A DNA stretch of 61,448 nt from Thiorhodococcus mannitoliphagus (GTDB lineage: Bacteria > Pseudomonadota > Gammaproteobacteria > Chromatiales > Chromatiaceae). Below are positions 21,151-29,717 of the stretch, in pieces. Numbering within the stretch: position 1 is the stretch's first letter; each line of letters opens with the position of its first letter. The notes beneath the pieces were generated by a model. It did not search any database, was not told where the DNA came from, and saw nothing but the letters and a program-made list of their open reading frames with translations. A program made the translations under genes and the position numbers. The stretch lies in the NCBI RefSeq assembly GCF_010915725.1, contig NZ_JAAIJR010000024.1, positions 1 through 61,448 on the forward strand. Reading direction: 5' to 3'.

Positions 21151-22134
21151 TCAGGCGAATGCGATTCCGGCCTCGATGGCGATCCTCGCCGCCAGCCGCT
21201 GGAAGTCGGCGTAACAGCTCTTGACCGCCTCGATGTGCGCGCCGATCGCGCCGTCCGCCGACTTCAGGAAGAAGATCGGCTTGCGCGCTTCCATCGCCAT
21301 GGGCATCAGGCTGCGATAGTGCTTGAGCAGCGAGAGGCAATAGGGATCTTGGTCGACCGGTGGATAGGGATGCGCGTCCTCATCCAGCACGGCTTCCCGG
21401 TAGACGACGGGGATGCGGTCCATCCAGCGCTTGTAGGCAAGACCGGGCCGGCTGTCGCGCAAGCCATGCTGCATAACGATGTAGCCGATCGGTTGCATGC
21501 TGCCTCTTGGGAGTGACAGATCCGGTGGCGCCTTGGTCACCAGATGGCTCCAGATACGTCCCCAATCGCGCAGGGTTGGTCCAAGGTTCTTGAGTCCCTG
21601 GAGAGAAAAAAGGTCGGGAGCGAGCGGGATACAGACTTGGTCCGACGCGATCAGGGCCGCGCGGTTGATGGCGCCCAGGTTTGGTCCGACGTCGATCAGC
21701 ACCAGCTCCGCCCCCCGCTCGGCCCCGGCCAAGATCAGCCGGTGGAAGGCGGTCATCGTCCTGTAGGCACCCTCGTCGTCGTTGTGGCAGCGCGGCCAGG
21801 CATCCGATAGCTTGTCCTCGAATCGAGACAGACCGAGGTCGCCTGGGATCAATCCAAGGTGTGCGGTGATGGGCTCGACATGGGGTGTCGCGATGTCACC
21901 GACACCGCGCAGGATCGGCCGGATACTGCCGAAGACCGTATCTGGATGGTCGTCGTCCGACCACAAGGTCTCCAATCGAGCCTCGTCGAGGAACATGGCG
22001 GTGAGGTTGGCCTGCGGATCCAGATCGACGGCCAGCGTGTCGATGCCATGATCGGCGAACATCCAGGCCAGGTGGTAGACGAGTGAGGTCTTGCCCACGC
22101 CGCCCTTGTTGTTGAAGAAGGCGATGGTCTTCAT
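21151..22134 (-). CDS. ParA/MinD-like ATPase
   Basis: Deviant-Walker P-loop ATPase of 327 residues. Walker A is FNNKGGVGKTSL at residues 7-18, with the signature lysine in KGGVGKT. The A' motif is VDLDPQANLTAMFL, and a later stretch LVLIDVGPNLGAINRAAL matches the ParA switch region. No partner parB or centromere-like repeat lies nearby. Its ATG overlaps the stop of the upstream AlbA_2-type gene (ATGA), so the pair is coupled. Such stand-alone ParA proteins with an extended C-terminal half (about residues 200-327) are found in islands. A role in positioning or in a defence module is possible but not shown. Confidence 0.85.
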   Translation of the reverse strand: MKTIAFFNNKGGVGKTSLVYHLAWMFADHGIDTLAVDLDPQANLTAMFLDEARLETLWSDDDHPDTVFGSIRPILRGVGDIATPHVEPITAHLGLIPGDLGLSRFEDKLSDAWPRCHNDDEGAYRTMTAFHRLILAGAERGAELVLIDVGPNLGAINRAALIASDQVCIPLAPDLFSLQGLKNLGPTLRDWGRIWSHLVTKAPPDLSLPRGSMQPIGYIVMQHGLRDSRPGLAYKRWMDRIPVVYREAVLDEDAHPYPPVDQDPYCLSLLKHYRSLMPMAMEARKPIFFLKSADGAIGAHIEAVKSCYADFQRLAARIAIEAGIAFA

Positions 22135-22778
22135 GCCGGTCTCCGGAGGATTCCGGCGTGCGTGAGACTGGCCGATTCCGGGGCGTAAAGGCGCAGGGAC
22201 GCCAGTTGGAGTTCGAGGGGGCGGTGATTCTCCGCGATGGTGTCCGCGTCGAGGGCTTCGCGGCGGTAGGCGTCAAACTGGCCCAAGGCAAGGTCGCTCA
22301 GAGCGGACTCGCGGCAGGGGCGTGCGTCGAAGGTGCGGGCCAGCGCGACACGCCGCTCGCTGAGGATGCGCTCTTCTTGCTCGTTCGCGATGCCTCTCCT
22401 CGGGCCGACACGGATGTAGACGCGCCCCTTGTAACGCACCGGCGGCAGGTCTGAGGGCAAGACCTCCACGACGGCGAGTTCGCCACCCTCCAGCCTGTAT
22501 TTCTGTACGCTGAGGACGGGCTGAGGCAAAACGTTGCCGTCGGAGCGGATTGCGCTGAGATTCTTCAGCAGTTCATCCGTGACCTCGAGCCCGGACAAGG
22601 TGCCGTCGTCATAGGCTCCGACCAGTAAATAGCCAGGCTGCCGCCGGTTGGGCAGATCATTGGCAAAGGCGCAAATGGCCTCGGCGAACTTGTCGGTCTT
22701 GTTGACGGATATTGTGCGCTCGATGTTGTCGGCTTCCAGATCGCCGAGAAGCTCGGCCAGTCGCTCGTGGGTCAGCAT
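22131..22778 (-). CDS. AlbA_2 (Schlafen-like) ATP-binding domain protein, short form
   Basis: A 215-residue protein with the AlbA_2 signature. It begins MLTHERLAELLGDLEADNIE, then TDKFAEAICAFANDLPNRRQ. PGYLLVGAYDDGTLSGLEVTD matches the G-x-L-x-x-G-V-x-D-D-G-x-x-x-G core. RVYIRVGPRRGIANEQE and LHTHAGIL-like SLTHAGIL appear near the end. Full-length family members continue well past T-H-A-G-I-L into a winged-helix or RecG-like C-terminal domain. Here the protein stops four residues later (RRPA), and the ParA gene begins. It therefore looks truncated or deliberately short. The start at 22778 was chosen because upstream residues are low-complexity and family alignment begins here. Confidence 0.7.
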   Translation of the reverse strand: MLTHERLAELLGDLEADNIERTISVNKTDKFAEAICAFANDLPNRRQPGYLLVGAYDDGTLSGLEVTDELLKNLSAIRSDGNVLPQPVLSVQKYRLEGGELAVVEVLPSDLPPVRYKGRVYIRVGPRRGIANEQEERILSERRVALARTFDARPCRESALSDLALGQFDAYRREALDADTIAENHRPLELQLASLRLYAPESASLTHAGILRRPA

Positions 22779-23029
22779 GGGGAGTAATACCTGTGTCAGT
22801 ATCGACGCCGCGGCCTGGCTTCGGCGGGCTGGTCTTCGTCCCGCAGGCTTGGTGGGAAGCCGGTCCCTGCGACCCGGCCGCGCCAAGCGCTCGGTGCCTT
22901 CGCAGTATAGCGAGCCGCGCACGCCGATCGAGATCCTGGTGCAGAAGCCGATTGGCGGCTCAGTCTCCAAAGGCTAGCATCAACGTCCACGAGTCCAGGT
23001 GCGTCGATCCAATCAAGGAGCCCGCTGTC

Positions 23030-24433
23030 GTGAAGATCGTCATTTTGGGTGCGGGCCAGGTCGGCAGCTCGGTCGCCGAGCGATTGGTCTCCGAGGCCAA
23101 CGACATCACCGTCGTCGACCTCGACGCACGCGGTCTTCAGCAACTGCAGGAGCGGCTGGACCTGCGCACCGTGACGGGCAATGCCGCGCTGCCCTCGGTG
23201 CTGCGTGAGGCGGGGCTGCAGGACGCCGACCTGCTCATCGCCGTCACCCAGAGTGATCAGACCAACCTCTGCGCCTGCCGCACCGCCGCGACCCTGTTCA
23301 AGGTGCCGACCAAGATCGCCCGGCTGCGGTCCGGTGACTACATTCGCCACCCGGAGCTGCTGGACGACAACGGCTTTTGTGTCGACTTCAACATCTGCCC
23401 CGAGCAGATCATTACCGATTACCTCATCAAGCTGATCGAGTTCCCCGAGGCGCTTCAGGTGCTGGAGTTCGCCGATGGGTTGGTCAGTTTGGTGGCGGTG
23501 CGCGCGGTCGAGGGCGGACCCATGGTCGGGCATCCGGTCGCGGATCTGCGCGAGCACATCCCGCGTATCGACGCCCGTATCGCCGCGATCTATCGCAAGG
23601 ACCAACCGATTACGCCCACGGGCGACACGCGCCTGCGCCCCGGTGACGAGGTCTTCTATCTCGCGGCGCGGCGCGATATTCGCCAGGTGCTCAACGAGTT
23701 GCACGGCCGCGACCGGCCGACGCGCCGCATCATGATCGCCGGCGGCGGCAACATCGGCAGTCGGCTGGCGACCGCCACCCAGGATCGCTACCAGGTCAAG
23801 GTGATCGAGATCGATGAGGATCGGGCCAAGGCGCTCGGCGCGAGCCTGAACGGCTCATTGGTGCTCTGGGGCGATGCCACGGACGAGAATCTGCTCAATG
23901 CCGAGAACATCGAAGACATGGACCTCTTCCTGGCCCTCACCAACGACGACGAGAACAACATCATGGCGGGCTTGCTCGCCAAGAGTCTGGGCGCGCGCCG
24001 GGTTCTGGCGCTCATCAACAGGCGTGCCTATGCGGATCTCTTGCAGGCCGACCGTCTGGATATTGCCATCTCGCCCGCGCAGATCTCAATCGGTACGCTG
24101 CTGGCGCGGGTGCGCCGCGGGGATGTCGCGGCGGTGCACAGTCTCCGGCGGGGCGCCGCGGAGGCGCTCGAATTCGTCGTCCATGGGGACATGTCGACGT
24201 CCAAGGTCATCGGGCGCCGCCTTGCCGCGCTGAACTTGCCCGATGGCGTGAGTGTTGGTGCGATCGTGCGCGCGTCCAGCCAGGACAGCCTGGGCAGCGG
24301 ACAGGCCCGGGTGCTGATCGCGCATGACGACCTCGTCATCGAGCCGGAGGATCACGTCATCCTCTTTGTCGCGCGCAAGGGCTTGGTCCGCCAGGTCGAG
24401 CGCTACCTTCAGGTCGGGCTTGCCTACTTCTGA
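23030..24433 (+). CDS. trkA: Trk potassium uptake regulatory subunit (NAD-binding)
   Basis: Peripheral subunit that gates TrkH in response to NAD(H)/ATP. The 467 residues are a tandem duplication: RCK-N1 (KIVILGAGQVGSSVAERL), RCK-C1, RCK-N2 (RRIMIAGGGNIGSRLA) and RCK-C2, matching the approximately 458-residue E. coli TrkA. The GTG start at 23030 follows AAGGAG at 9-base spacing. Upstream in-frame sequence is not conserved-looking. It overlaps trkH by one base (TGATG), giving trkAH, with the Ech genes 33 bases after trkH. Confidence 0.96.
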   Translation: MKIVILGAGQVGSSVAERLVSEANDITVVDLDARGLQQLQERLDLRTVTGNAALPSVLREAGLQDADLLIAVTQSDQTNLCACRTAATLFKVPTKIARLRSGDYIRHPELLDDNGFCVDFNICPEQIITDYLIKLIEFPEALQVLEFADGLVSLVAVRAVEGGPMVGHPVADLREHIPRIDARIAAIYRKDQPITPTGDTRLRPGDEVFYLAARRDIRQVLNELHGRDRPTRRIMIAGGGNIGSRLATATQDRYQVKVIEIDEDRAKALGASLNGSLVLWGDATDENLLNAENIEDMDLFLALTNDDENNIMAGLLAKSLGARRVLALINRRAYADLLQADRLDIAISPAQISIGTLLARVRRGDVAAVHSLRRGAAEALEFVVHGDMSTSKVIGRRLAALNLPDGVSVGAIVRASSQDSLGSGQARVLIAHDDLVIEPEDHVILFVARKGLVRQVERYLQVGLAYF

Positions 24434-25887
24434 TGGCAGAGCTGTTGTCGGTCGCCAATGTCCTCGGGCGCCTGCTGATGGTGTTCAGCCTGACCTATTT
24501 GCTGCCGATCATTTGCTCGCTCATCTATCGCGATGGCACCTTCTTGACCTTTCTCGTGAGCCAGGTTGCTTGCCTGGCTGCGGGCGGACTCATGACGCTG
24601 GCGACCCGGGGGTTCCAGCGCGCGCTCAAGCCGCGCGACGGTTTCATGCTCGTCACCCTCGCCTGGCTCCTCACGGCGACGATTGCGACCTTTCCCCTGC
24701 TCCTGCATCTGCAGCTCTCGTTCACGGACGCCTTCTTCGAGGCCATGTCAGGCATGACGACCACGGGGGCGACCGTCATGATTCACCTGGATGTCTTGCC
24801 GCCCTCGATCAATCTCTGGCGCCACGAGCTGAACTGGATCGGCGGCATGGGGATCATTGTGCTGGCGGTCGCGATCCTGCCTCTGCTCGGCGTCGGTGGG
24901 ATGCAACTCATGCGCGCCGAGGTTCCAGGACCAATCAAGGGCGCCAAGCTGACGGCGCGTATCGCGGATACCGCCGTCGTCCTCTGGGGTGTCTATCTCA
25001 CCATCACCATCGCCTGCATGCTGAGCCTCAAGGTTGCCGGCATGGGATGGCTGGACGCCATCTGTCATGCCTTCTCGACCTTGAGCCTGGGTGGCTTCTC
25101 GACCCGCGATGGCAGCATCGGGGAGTTCGACTCGCCCCTGATCGAGACTGTGCTGATCCTCTTCATGACGCTGGCCGCGCTCAACTTCGCAACACACTTT
25201 GCGGTGTGGCGTGAGCGCAGCTTGCGACCCTTCTGGCTGGACGGAGAGGCCCGCGCCGTGGTGGGGCTGTTGGTCCTGAGCTGTGTTGGATGCGCGCTCT
25301 ATCTCTGGGAGGCCGGGACTTACGGCGGTTTCCTGACCGCGCTCAGATTCGCGAGCTTCAACCTGGTCTCGCTCGCGACGGATTGCGGCTTCGTGAGCAC
25401 CGACTATGGGGTCTGGCCGGCCTTCGTGCCCTTTTGGATGCTCTTTCTGTCCTCCTTCACGGCCAGTTCGGGCTCAACGGGAGGGGGTATCAAGATGTTT
25501 CGAACCTTGATCCTGGTCAAGCAGAGTTCGCGGGAGCTGACCCGTCTCTTGCATCCGTCTCTTGCCGCGCCGGTGACCATTGGGGGCATAGTTATCCCCA
25601 ATGGCGTCGTTGTCGCCATCCTGGGATTCCTGTTCCTTTATTTCATGAGTATCGTCACCCTAACCTTTCTGCTCATCTTCGGCGGTCTGGACTTCATTTC
25701 GGCCTTTACTGCGGTCATCGCCTGCATCAACAATGCGGGACCAGGTCTCGGGGTCGTCGGACCCGGGACCAACTATGCCAGCCTGACGGACTATGAGATT
25801 TGGGTCCTGAGTTTTACTATGCTGCTCGGTAGGCTTGAAGTGTTCTCCCTGCTCGTGCTCTTCACTCCACAATTCTGGCGGAAATAG
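24433..25887 (+). CDS. trkH: Trk potassium uptake channel subunit
   Basis: Membrane-embedded K+ transporter of 484 residues. The four pore loops characteristic of the Trk/Ktr superfamily are visible, each with its selectivity-filter glycine: MSGMTTTGATV, FSTLSLGGFSTRDGS, ATDCGFVSTDYG and CINNAGPGLG. It partners with TrkA encoded immediately upstream. The 33-base gap to the hydrogenase subunit gene on the same strand makes co-transcription with ech likely, an uncommon arrangement. Confidence 0.96.
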   Translation: MAELLSVANVLGRLLMVFSLTYLLPIICSLIYRDGTFLTFLVSQVACLAAGGLMTLATRGFQRALKPRDGFMLVTLAWLLTATIATFPLLLHLQLSFTDAFFEAMSGMTTTGATVMIHLDVLPPSINLWRHELNWIGGMGIIVLAVAILPLLGVGGMQLMRAEVPGPIKGAKLTARIADTAVVLWGVYLTITIACMLSLKVAGMGWLDAICHAFSTLSLGGFSTRDGSIGEFDSPLIETVLILFMTLAALNFATHFAVWRERSLRPFWLDGEARAVVGLLVLSCVGCALYLWEAGTYGGFLTALRFASFNLVSLATDCGFVSTDYGVWPAFVPFWMLFLSSFTASSGSTGGGIKMFRTLILVKQSSRELTRLLHPSLAAPVTIGGIVIPNGVVVAILGFLFLYFMSIVTLTFLLIFGGLDFISAFTAVIACINNAGPGLGVVGPGTNYASLTDYEIWVLSFTMLLGRLEVFSLLVLFTPQFWRK

Positions 25888-25920
25888 CCGGCCTCCAATG
25901 CCTCCTTCTGAGGACATGAG

Positions 25921-27894
25921 ATGTACTTGATCAGTTTTCTGATTCTCTTTTCTCTCATCGCGGGTCTCGCCATCGCTGCGGCGCCGACCGTCGGTGCGCA
26001 GGCGCTTCGTATCCGTTTCTCGGTTGGCGCCTTGGCGCTTGCCTCGGTGTTGCTGGCCTTGCTGCAGGCGAGCAGGGGGCCTGAATTCTACGCCCTGGGT
26101 GACGGGCTCACGCATGTGCTCGACTGGCTCTTCATGGCGGGCGGTGTTGCGCTCGCGGCCCTGCTGCTCTGGTTTTGCCGGCGGATCAAACCCCGCGAGT
26201 GGTATATCCCCGTCCTGATCGTCGTGCAGACGGGGCTGATGCTCTATGCGGAGCTGTTTGGTCAGCATCCGGAGATCGCGCATCCCTTCTACGTCGACAG
26301 CTTCTCCGTGCTCATGGCGCTCATCATCGCCATCGTTGGCGGACTCATCTGCATTCACGCCATCCGCTACATGCATGACTACCTCGCCCATGCGGCGGGT
26401 CAGCACGAGGCCGGCGACGTCGATACGGCGCAGCAGCGGCCAGAGCGCAGCCGCAGCCTCTTTTTCTTCGTGCTCTTTCTCTTTCTGGCGGCCATGTTCG
26501 GCATCGTCTTCGCCAACAACCTACTGTGGCTGTTCTTCTTCTGGGAGGTGACGACGCTCTGCTCCTTCTGGCTGATCTCTTACTCAGGCACGGATGAGGC
26601 GATTCGCAACGGTTTCAGGGCGCTGGGCTTCAACCTCATCGGCGGGGTTTCCTTCGCCGCAGCCATCGTCTGGCTGACCCATGGGCCTGGTCTGCACACC
26701 TGGGAGCTGGATCAACTGGTGGCGGGCGGCAGCGCCCTCGCGCTGATTCCCGCGGTGCTGATTGCGGTGGCAGGGCTGTCGAAGTCGGCGCAGATGCCCT
26801 TCTCCTCCTGGCTGCTGGGGGCCATGGTCGCGCCCACGCCGGTTTCGGCGCTGCTGCACTCGAGCACCATGGTCAAGGCGGGCGTCTTTATCCTGATCAA
26901 GCTTTCGCCCGTCTTCCATGACACCTTCGCTGGATTGCTGCTGTCGCTGATCGGCGGCTTGACCTTCCTGGCGACCTCGCTGATCGCAGTCAATCAGCGC
27001 AATGCCAAGCTGGTCCTGGCCTATTCGACCATCGCTAACCTCGGCCTCATCGTCATGTGCGCCGGCGTGGGCACGGCGGCGACCATGTGGGCGGCCATCC
27101 TGCTCATCCTCTTCCATGCCGTGGCCAAGGCGCTGCTCTTCCTCGCGGTCGGGACCACGGAGCACCTCATCGGCAGCCGCGACATCGAGGACATGGAGGG
27201 GCTGGTCTATCGCCGGCCCACGATCGCGGCCATGCTGCTGGTCGGGATGCTAGGCATGTTCTTGGCGCCCTTCGGCATGCTGCTCGGCAAGTACACCTGC
27301 TTCCAGGCCTTCCTCAGCATGGATGTCATGTGGGGCGACGGTGTGATGCTTGCAGTCATCCTCGCCTTCGGCAGTGCGCCGACGCTCTTCTTTTGGAGTA
27401 AGTGGATGGGCAAGCTGGTCGCCGTGCCGCGCAGCGCGCCGCCGGGTTCGGCGCCGATCCCGCGCGACGAGGCCATCGCGCTGTTCTCACTGACGGCATT
27501 GACCTATATCGCCTGCGCACTCTTCCCGCTGGCGGATACCGGCTTCGTCCTGCCCTACACGCAGCATCTGGCGAGCCTGGGGCTGATCGCCGCGCCGAGC
27601 TTCGCCATGCCCTGGGAGACCATCATGCTGATGAGCATCATGCTCGCGGGACTCTTCCTGATGCCCCTGGCCTTTTGGTTGCGGCCGCCGCGATACGCCG
27701 AGGTGAGCGCCTATCTCAGTGGGGCCAATGTAGACGGCAGCGCCTCCTACCGCGGAGCCATGGGCGCGGAGCGCATGGTCGAGAGCCGCGGCTATTACCT
27801 GTCCGGTTTCCTTCAGGAGGCCACCATGGTTAGGGTCGGGCTGATCGGCTGCGGCGCGTTGATGTTCTTGATGTTGATAGGGGCCCTGCTATGA
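25921..27894 (+). CDS. echA: Ech hydrogenase antiporter-like subunit (NuoL family)
   Basis: Large proton/cation-translocating membrane subunit of a group 4 energy-converting hydrogenase. It has 657 residues and about 14-16 hydrophobic segments, and is homologous to NuoL/MrpA. HSSTMVKAGVFIL (near 320-332) contains the conserved lysine-bearing helix, and WEVTTLCSFWLISY the conserved glutamate of helix 5. KSAQMPFSSWLLGAMVAPTP is a hallmark of the family. It is the first gene of the ech cluster, overlaps echB by 4 bases, and follows trkH by 33 bases. Confidence 0.93.
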   Translation: MYLISFLILFSLIAGLAIAAAPTVGAQALRIRFSVGALALASVLLALLQASRGPEFYALGDGLTHVLDWLFMAGGVALAALLLWFCRRIKPREWYIPVLIVVQTGLMLYAELFGQHPEIAHPFYVDSFSVLMALIIAIVGGLICIHAIRYMHDYLAHAAGQHEAGDVDTAQQRPERSRSLFFFVLFLFLAAMFGIVFANNLLWLFFFWEVTTLCSFWLISYSGTDEAIRNGFRALGFNLIGGVSFAAAIVWLTHGPGLHTWELDQLVAGGSALALIPAVLIAVAGLSKSAQMPFSSWLLGAMVAPTPVSALLHSSTMVKAGVFILIKLSPVFHDTFAGLLLSLIGGLTFLATSLIAVNQRNAKLVLAYSTIANLGLIVMCAGVGTAATMWAAILLILFHAVAKALLFLAVGTTEHLIGSRDIEDMEGLVYRRPTIAAMLLVGMLGMFLAPFGMLLGKYTCFQAFLSMDVMWGDGVMLAVILAFGSAPTLFFWSKWMGKLVAVPRSAPPGSAPIPRDEAIALFSLTALTYIACALFPLADTGFVLPYTQHLASLGLIAAPSFAMPWETIMLMSIMLAGLFLMPLAFWLRPPRYAEVSAYLSGANVDGSASYRGAMGAERMVESRGYYLSGFLQEATMVRVGLIGCGALMFLMLIGALL

Positions 27895-28751
27895 AGCCTT
27901 ACGCCTGGTCGCTTGGCTTTGCATTCATCCTTCTGGGACCCGTTGTGGGGGCCCTGCTCGCCGGCATCGACCGGCGGCTGACCGCGCGCATGCAGGCCCG
28001 CAAGGGGCCACCGATCCTGCAGCCCGTCTATGACGTGCTCAAGCTCTTCGAGAAGGACACTCTGGTCGTCACCCCGCTGCAGACGCTCTATCTCTGGGGT
28101 TTTCTCTTCTTCATGGTGGTCTCGGGCTTCATCCTCTTTCTGGGGAGCGACTTGCTGCTAAGCCTGTTTGCGCTAACGGTGTCGGGTATCTTCCTCTGCC
28201 TGGCCGCTTACGCAACCAACTCGCCCTTCAGCAACATCGGCTCTTCGCGTGAACTCATGCTCATGATGGCTTACGAGCCCATGCTCATCCTGGTGCCGCT
28301 GGGCTTTTTCCTGGTCACCGACAGCTTCCGGGTGTCTGACATCGTCTCGGGGAGTCCCTGGCAGGTGATTCAGCTCGCGGGGATTCTGATCGGCTTCCTC
28401 TTCATGCTGACCATCAAGCTGCGTAAATCGCCCTTCGATCTCAGTTCCTCGCATCACGGCCACCAGGAGCTGGTCAAGGGGATCACGACCGACCTCTCGG
28501 GCAGTGATCTGGCGATCGTCGAGATCGGGCACTGGTACGAGAACAGCATCCTGCTCGGCTGGCTCTACCTCTTCTTTGCGCCCTGGGGGCCGTGGATCGC
28601 ATTACCCATTACAGTCGTGCTCTTTTTCGCCGAGGTTCTGGTGGACAATACGAATGCACGGCTCACCTGGTCGAGCACGCTCAAGGCGTCCTGGTTGGTG
28701 ACCGTCGTCTTCGGGGTGACCAATCTGGCGCTGCTGCCATTCATCTCTTGA
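27891..28751 (+). CDS. echB: Ech hydrogenase membrane anchor subunit (NuoH family)
   Basis: A 286-residue integral membrane protein homologous to NuoH/HyfC, which connects the peripheral hydrogenase arm to the ion-pumping module. Visible family features are GIDRRLTARMQARKGPPILQ (the R-x-Q-x-R-x-G-P cytoplasmic loop), PYDVLKLFEKD-like YDVLKLFEKDT, SSRELMLMMAYEPMLIL, and LRKSPFDLSSSHHGHQELVK. The ATG overlaps the echA stop. A 109-base gap separates it from echC, unlike the tight packing of the other ech genes. Confidence 0.93.
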   Translation: MKPYAWSLGFAFILLGPVVGALLAGIDRRLTARMQARKGPPILQPVYDVLKLFEKDTLVVTPLQTLYLWGFLFFMVVSGFILFLGSDLLLSLFALTVSGIFLCLAAYATNSPFSNIGSSRELMLMMAYEPMLILVPLGFFLVTDSFRVSDIVSGSPWQVIQLAGILIGFLFMLTIKLRKSPFDLSSSHHGHQELVKGITTDLSGSDLAIVEIGHWYENSILLGWLYLFFAPWGPWIALPITVVLFFAEVLVDNTNARLTWSSTLKASWLVTVVFGVTNLALLPFIS

Positions 28752-28860
28752 TGCCGATGCCGATGGCGAGCCTCGAGCCCACTTCCATGCAAGCGTCCCT
28801 GTCCATGACGTCCGTGCGTCTAGCCGCAAACGGCATGGGCGCCTCACTTGGGTCACGATC

Positions 28861-29310
28861 ATGAGCTTTCTCAAGAAATCCCCCTGGGTCCTGCACTATG
28901 CCGCGACCAGCTGCAATGGCTGCGACATCGAGCTGCTGGCCTGCCTCACGCCGCTCTATGACGTCGAACGCTTCGGGATCGTCAATACGGGCAACCCCAA
29001 GCACGCGGATATCTTCTTGGTCACCGGCTCGGTGAATGAGGAGTCCCGCAAGGTGGTCGAAAACCTCTACGCACAGATGCCCGACCCCAAGGTGGTGGTC
29101 GCCATCGGGGCCTGCGCCCTCAGTGGCGGCATCTTCAAGGATGCCTATAACGTCTATGGGGGAATCGACAAGGTGATTCCCGTGGACGTCTATGTGCCGG
29201 GCTGCGCGGCGCGGCCCGAGAGTATCATCGACGGTGTGGTGCAGGCGCTCGACATCCTTGAGCAGCGCGCGAAAGACCGTAAACGTCAACGCAAGATGGT
29301 GGCAGTATGA
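28861..29310 (+). CDS. echC: Ech hydrogenase small subunit (NuoB family)
   Basis: A 149-residue electron-transfer subunit that carries the proximal [4Fe-4S] cluster next to the NiFe site. Cys18 and Cys21 occur in AATSCNGCDIELLACL, with further ligands in VAIGACALSGG and VYVPGCAARPESI, the standard NuoB/EchC pattern. There is no Tat signal, as expected for a cytoplasm-facing group 4 enzyme. It overlaps echD by 4 bases. The Shine-Dalgarno region is weak. Confidence 0.93.
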   Translation: MSFLKKSPWVLHYAATSCNGCDIELLACLTPLYDVERFGIVNTGNPKHADIFLVTGSVNEESRKVVENLYAQMPDPKVVVAIGACALSGGIFKDAYNVYGGIDKVIPVDVYVPGCAARPESIIDGVVQALDILEQRAKDRKRQRKMVAV

Positions 29311-29714
29311 GTTTGGACGAGCCTTTCAACGATCTGGCACTCGGCGACTGGTTGTCCACGGCGGAGCGGCATCGCGCCGAAGGCTATCGCCTGGTGCAGA
29401 TGACTGGGACGGCGCGGCCGGACCACTTCGAGATCATGATCAGCTACGACAAGGACTACCGCTGCACCAACTACCGCACCTTGCTCCCGCGGGATCGGGC
29501 CGAGCTGCCGAGCCTCAGTGGGATCTTCCCCGCCGCCTTCACCTACGAGAACGAGCTGAAGGATCTTTTCGGCATCGCGGTGCCTGGGTTGACGGTGGAC
29601 TACGGCGGTAATTTTCTGCGCACCAAGACCAAGATCCCCTTCTCCGGTGACGTCACCGTCAAGAAAGAGAAGGTCAAGCCAGCGGCGGCTGGCGCATCTG
29701 GCTCCGAGGGCTGA
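29307..29714 (+). CDS. echD: Ech hydrogenase subunit (NuoC family)
   Basis: A 135-residue NuoC/HycE-N-like subunit that stabilises the hydrogenase large subunit. Typical stretches are YRLVQMTGTARPDHFEIMIS and PAAFTYENELKDLFGIAVPG (the E-x-x-x-x-D-L-F-G-I motif). The C-terminal 20 residues are lysine/alanine-rich and probably disordered. It lies between echC (overlapping) and echE (3-base gap) within the operon. Confidence 0.9.
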   Translation: MSLDEPFNDLALGDWLSTAERHRAEGYRLVQMTGTARPDHFEIMISYDKDYRCTNYRTLLPRDRAELPSLSGIFPAAFTYENELKDLFGIAVPGLTVDYGGNFLRTKTKIPFSGDVTVKKEKVKPAAAGASGSEG

Positions 29715-29717
29715 CCC

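Noticed and set aside
22796-23704. Long minus-strand frame antisense to trkA
   Set aside because: It has no recognisable domain, and the plus-strand trkA has complete duplicated RCK domains and a good ribosome-binding site.
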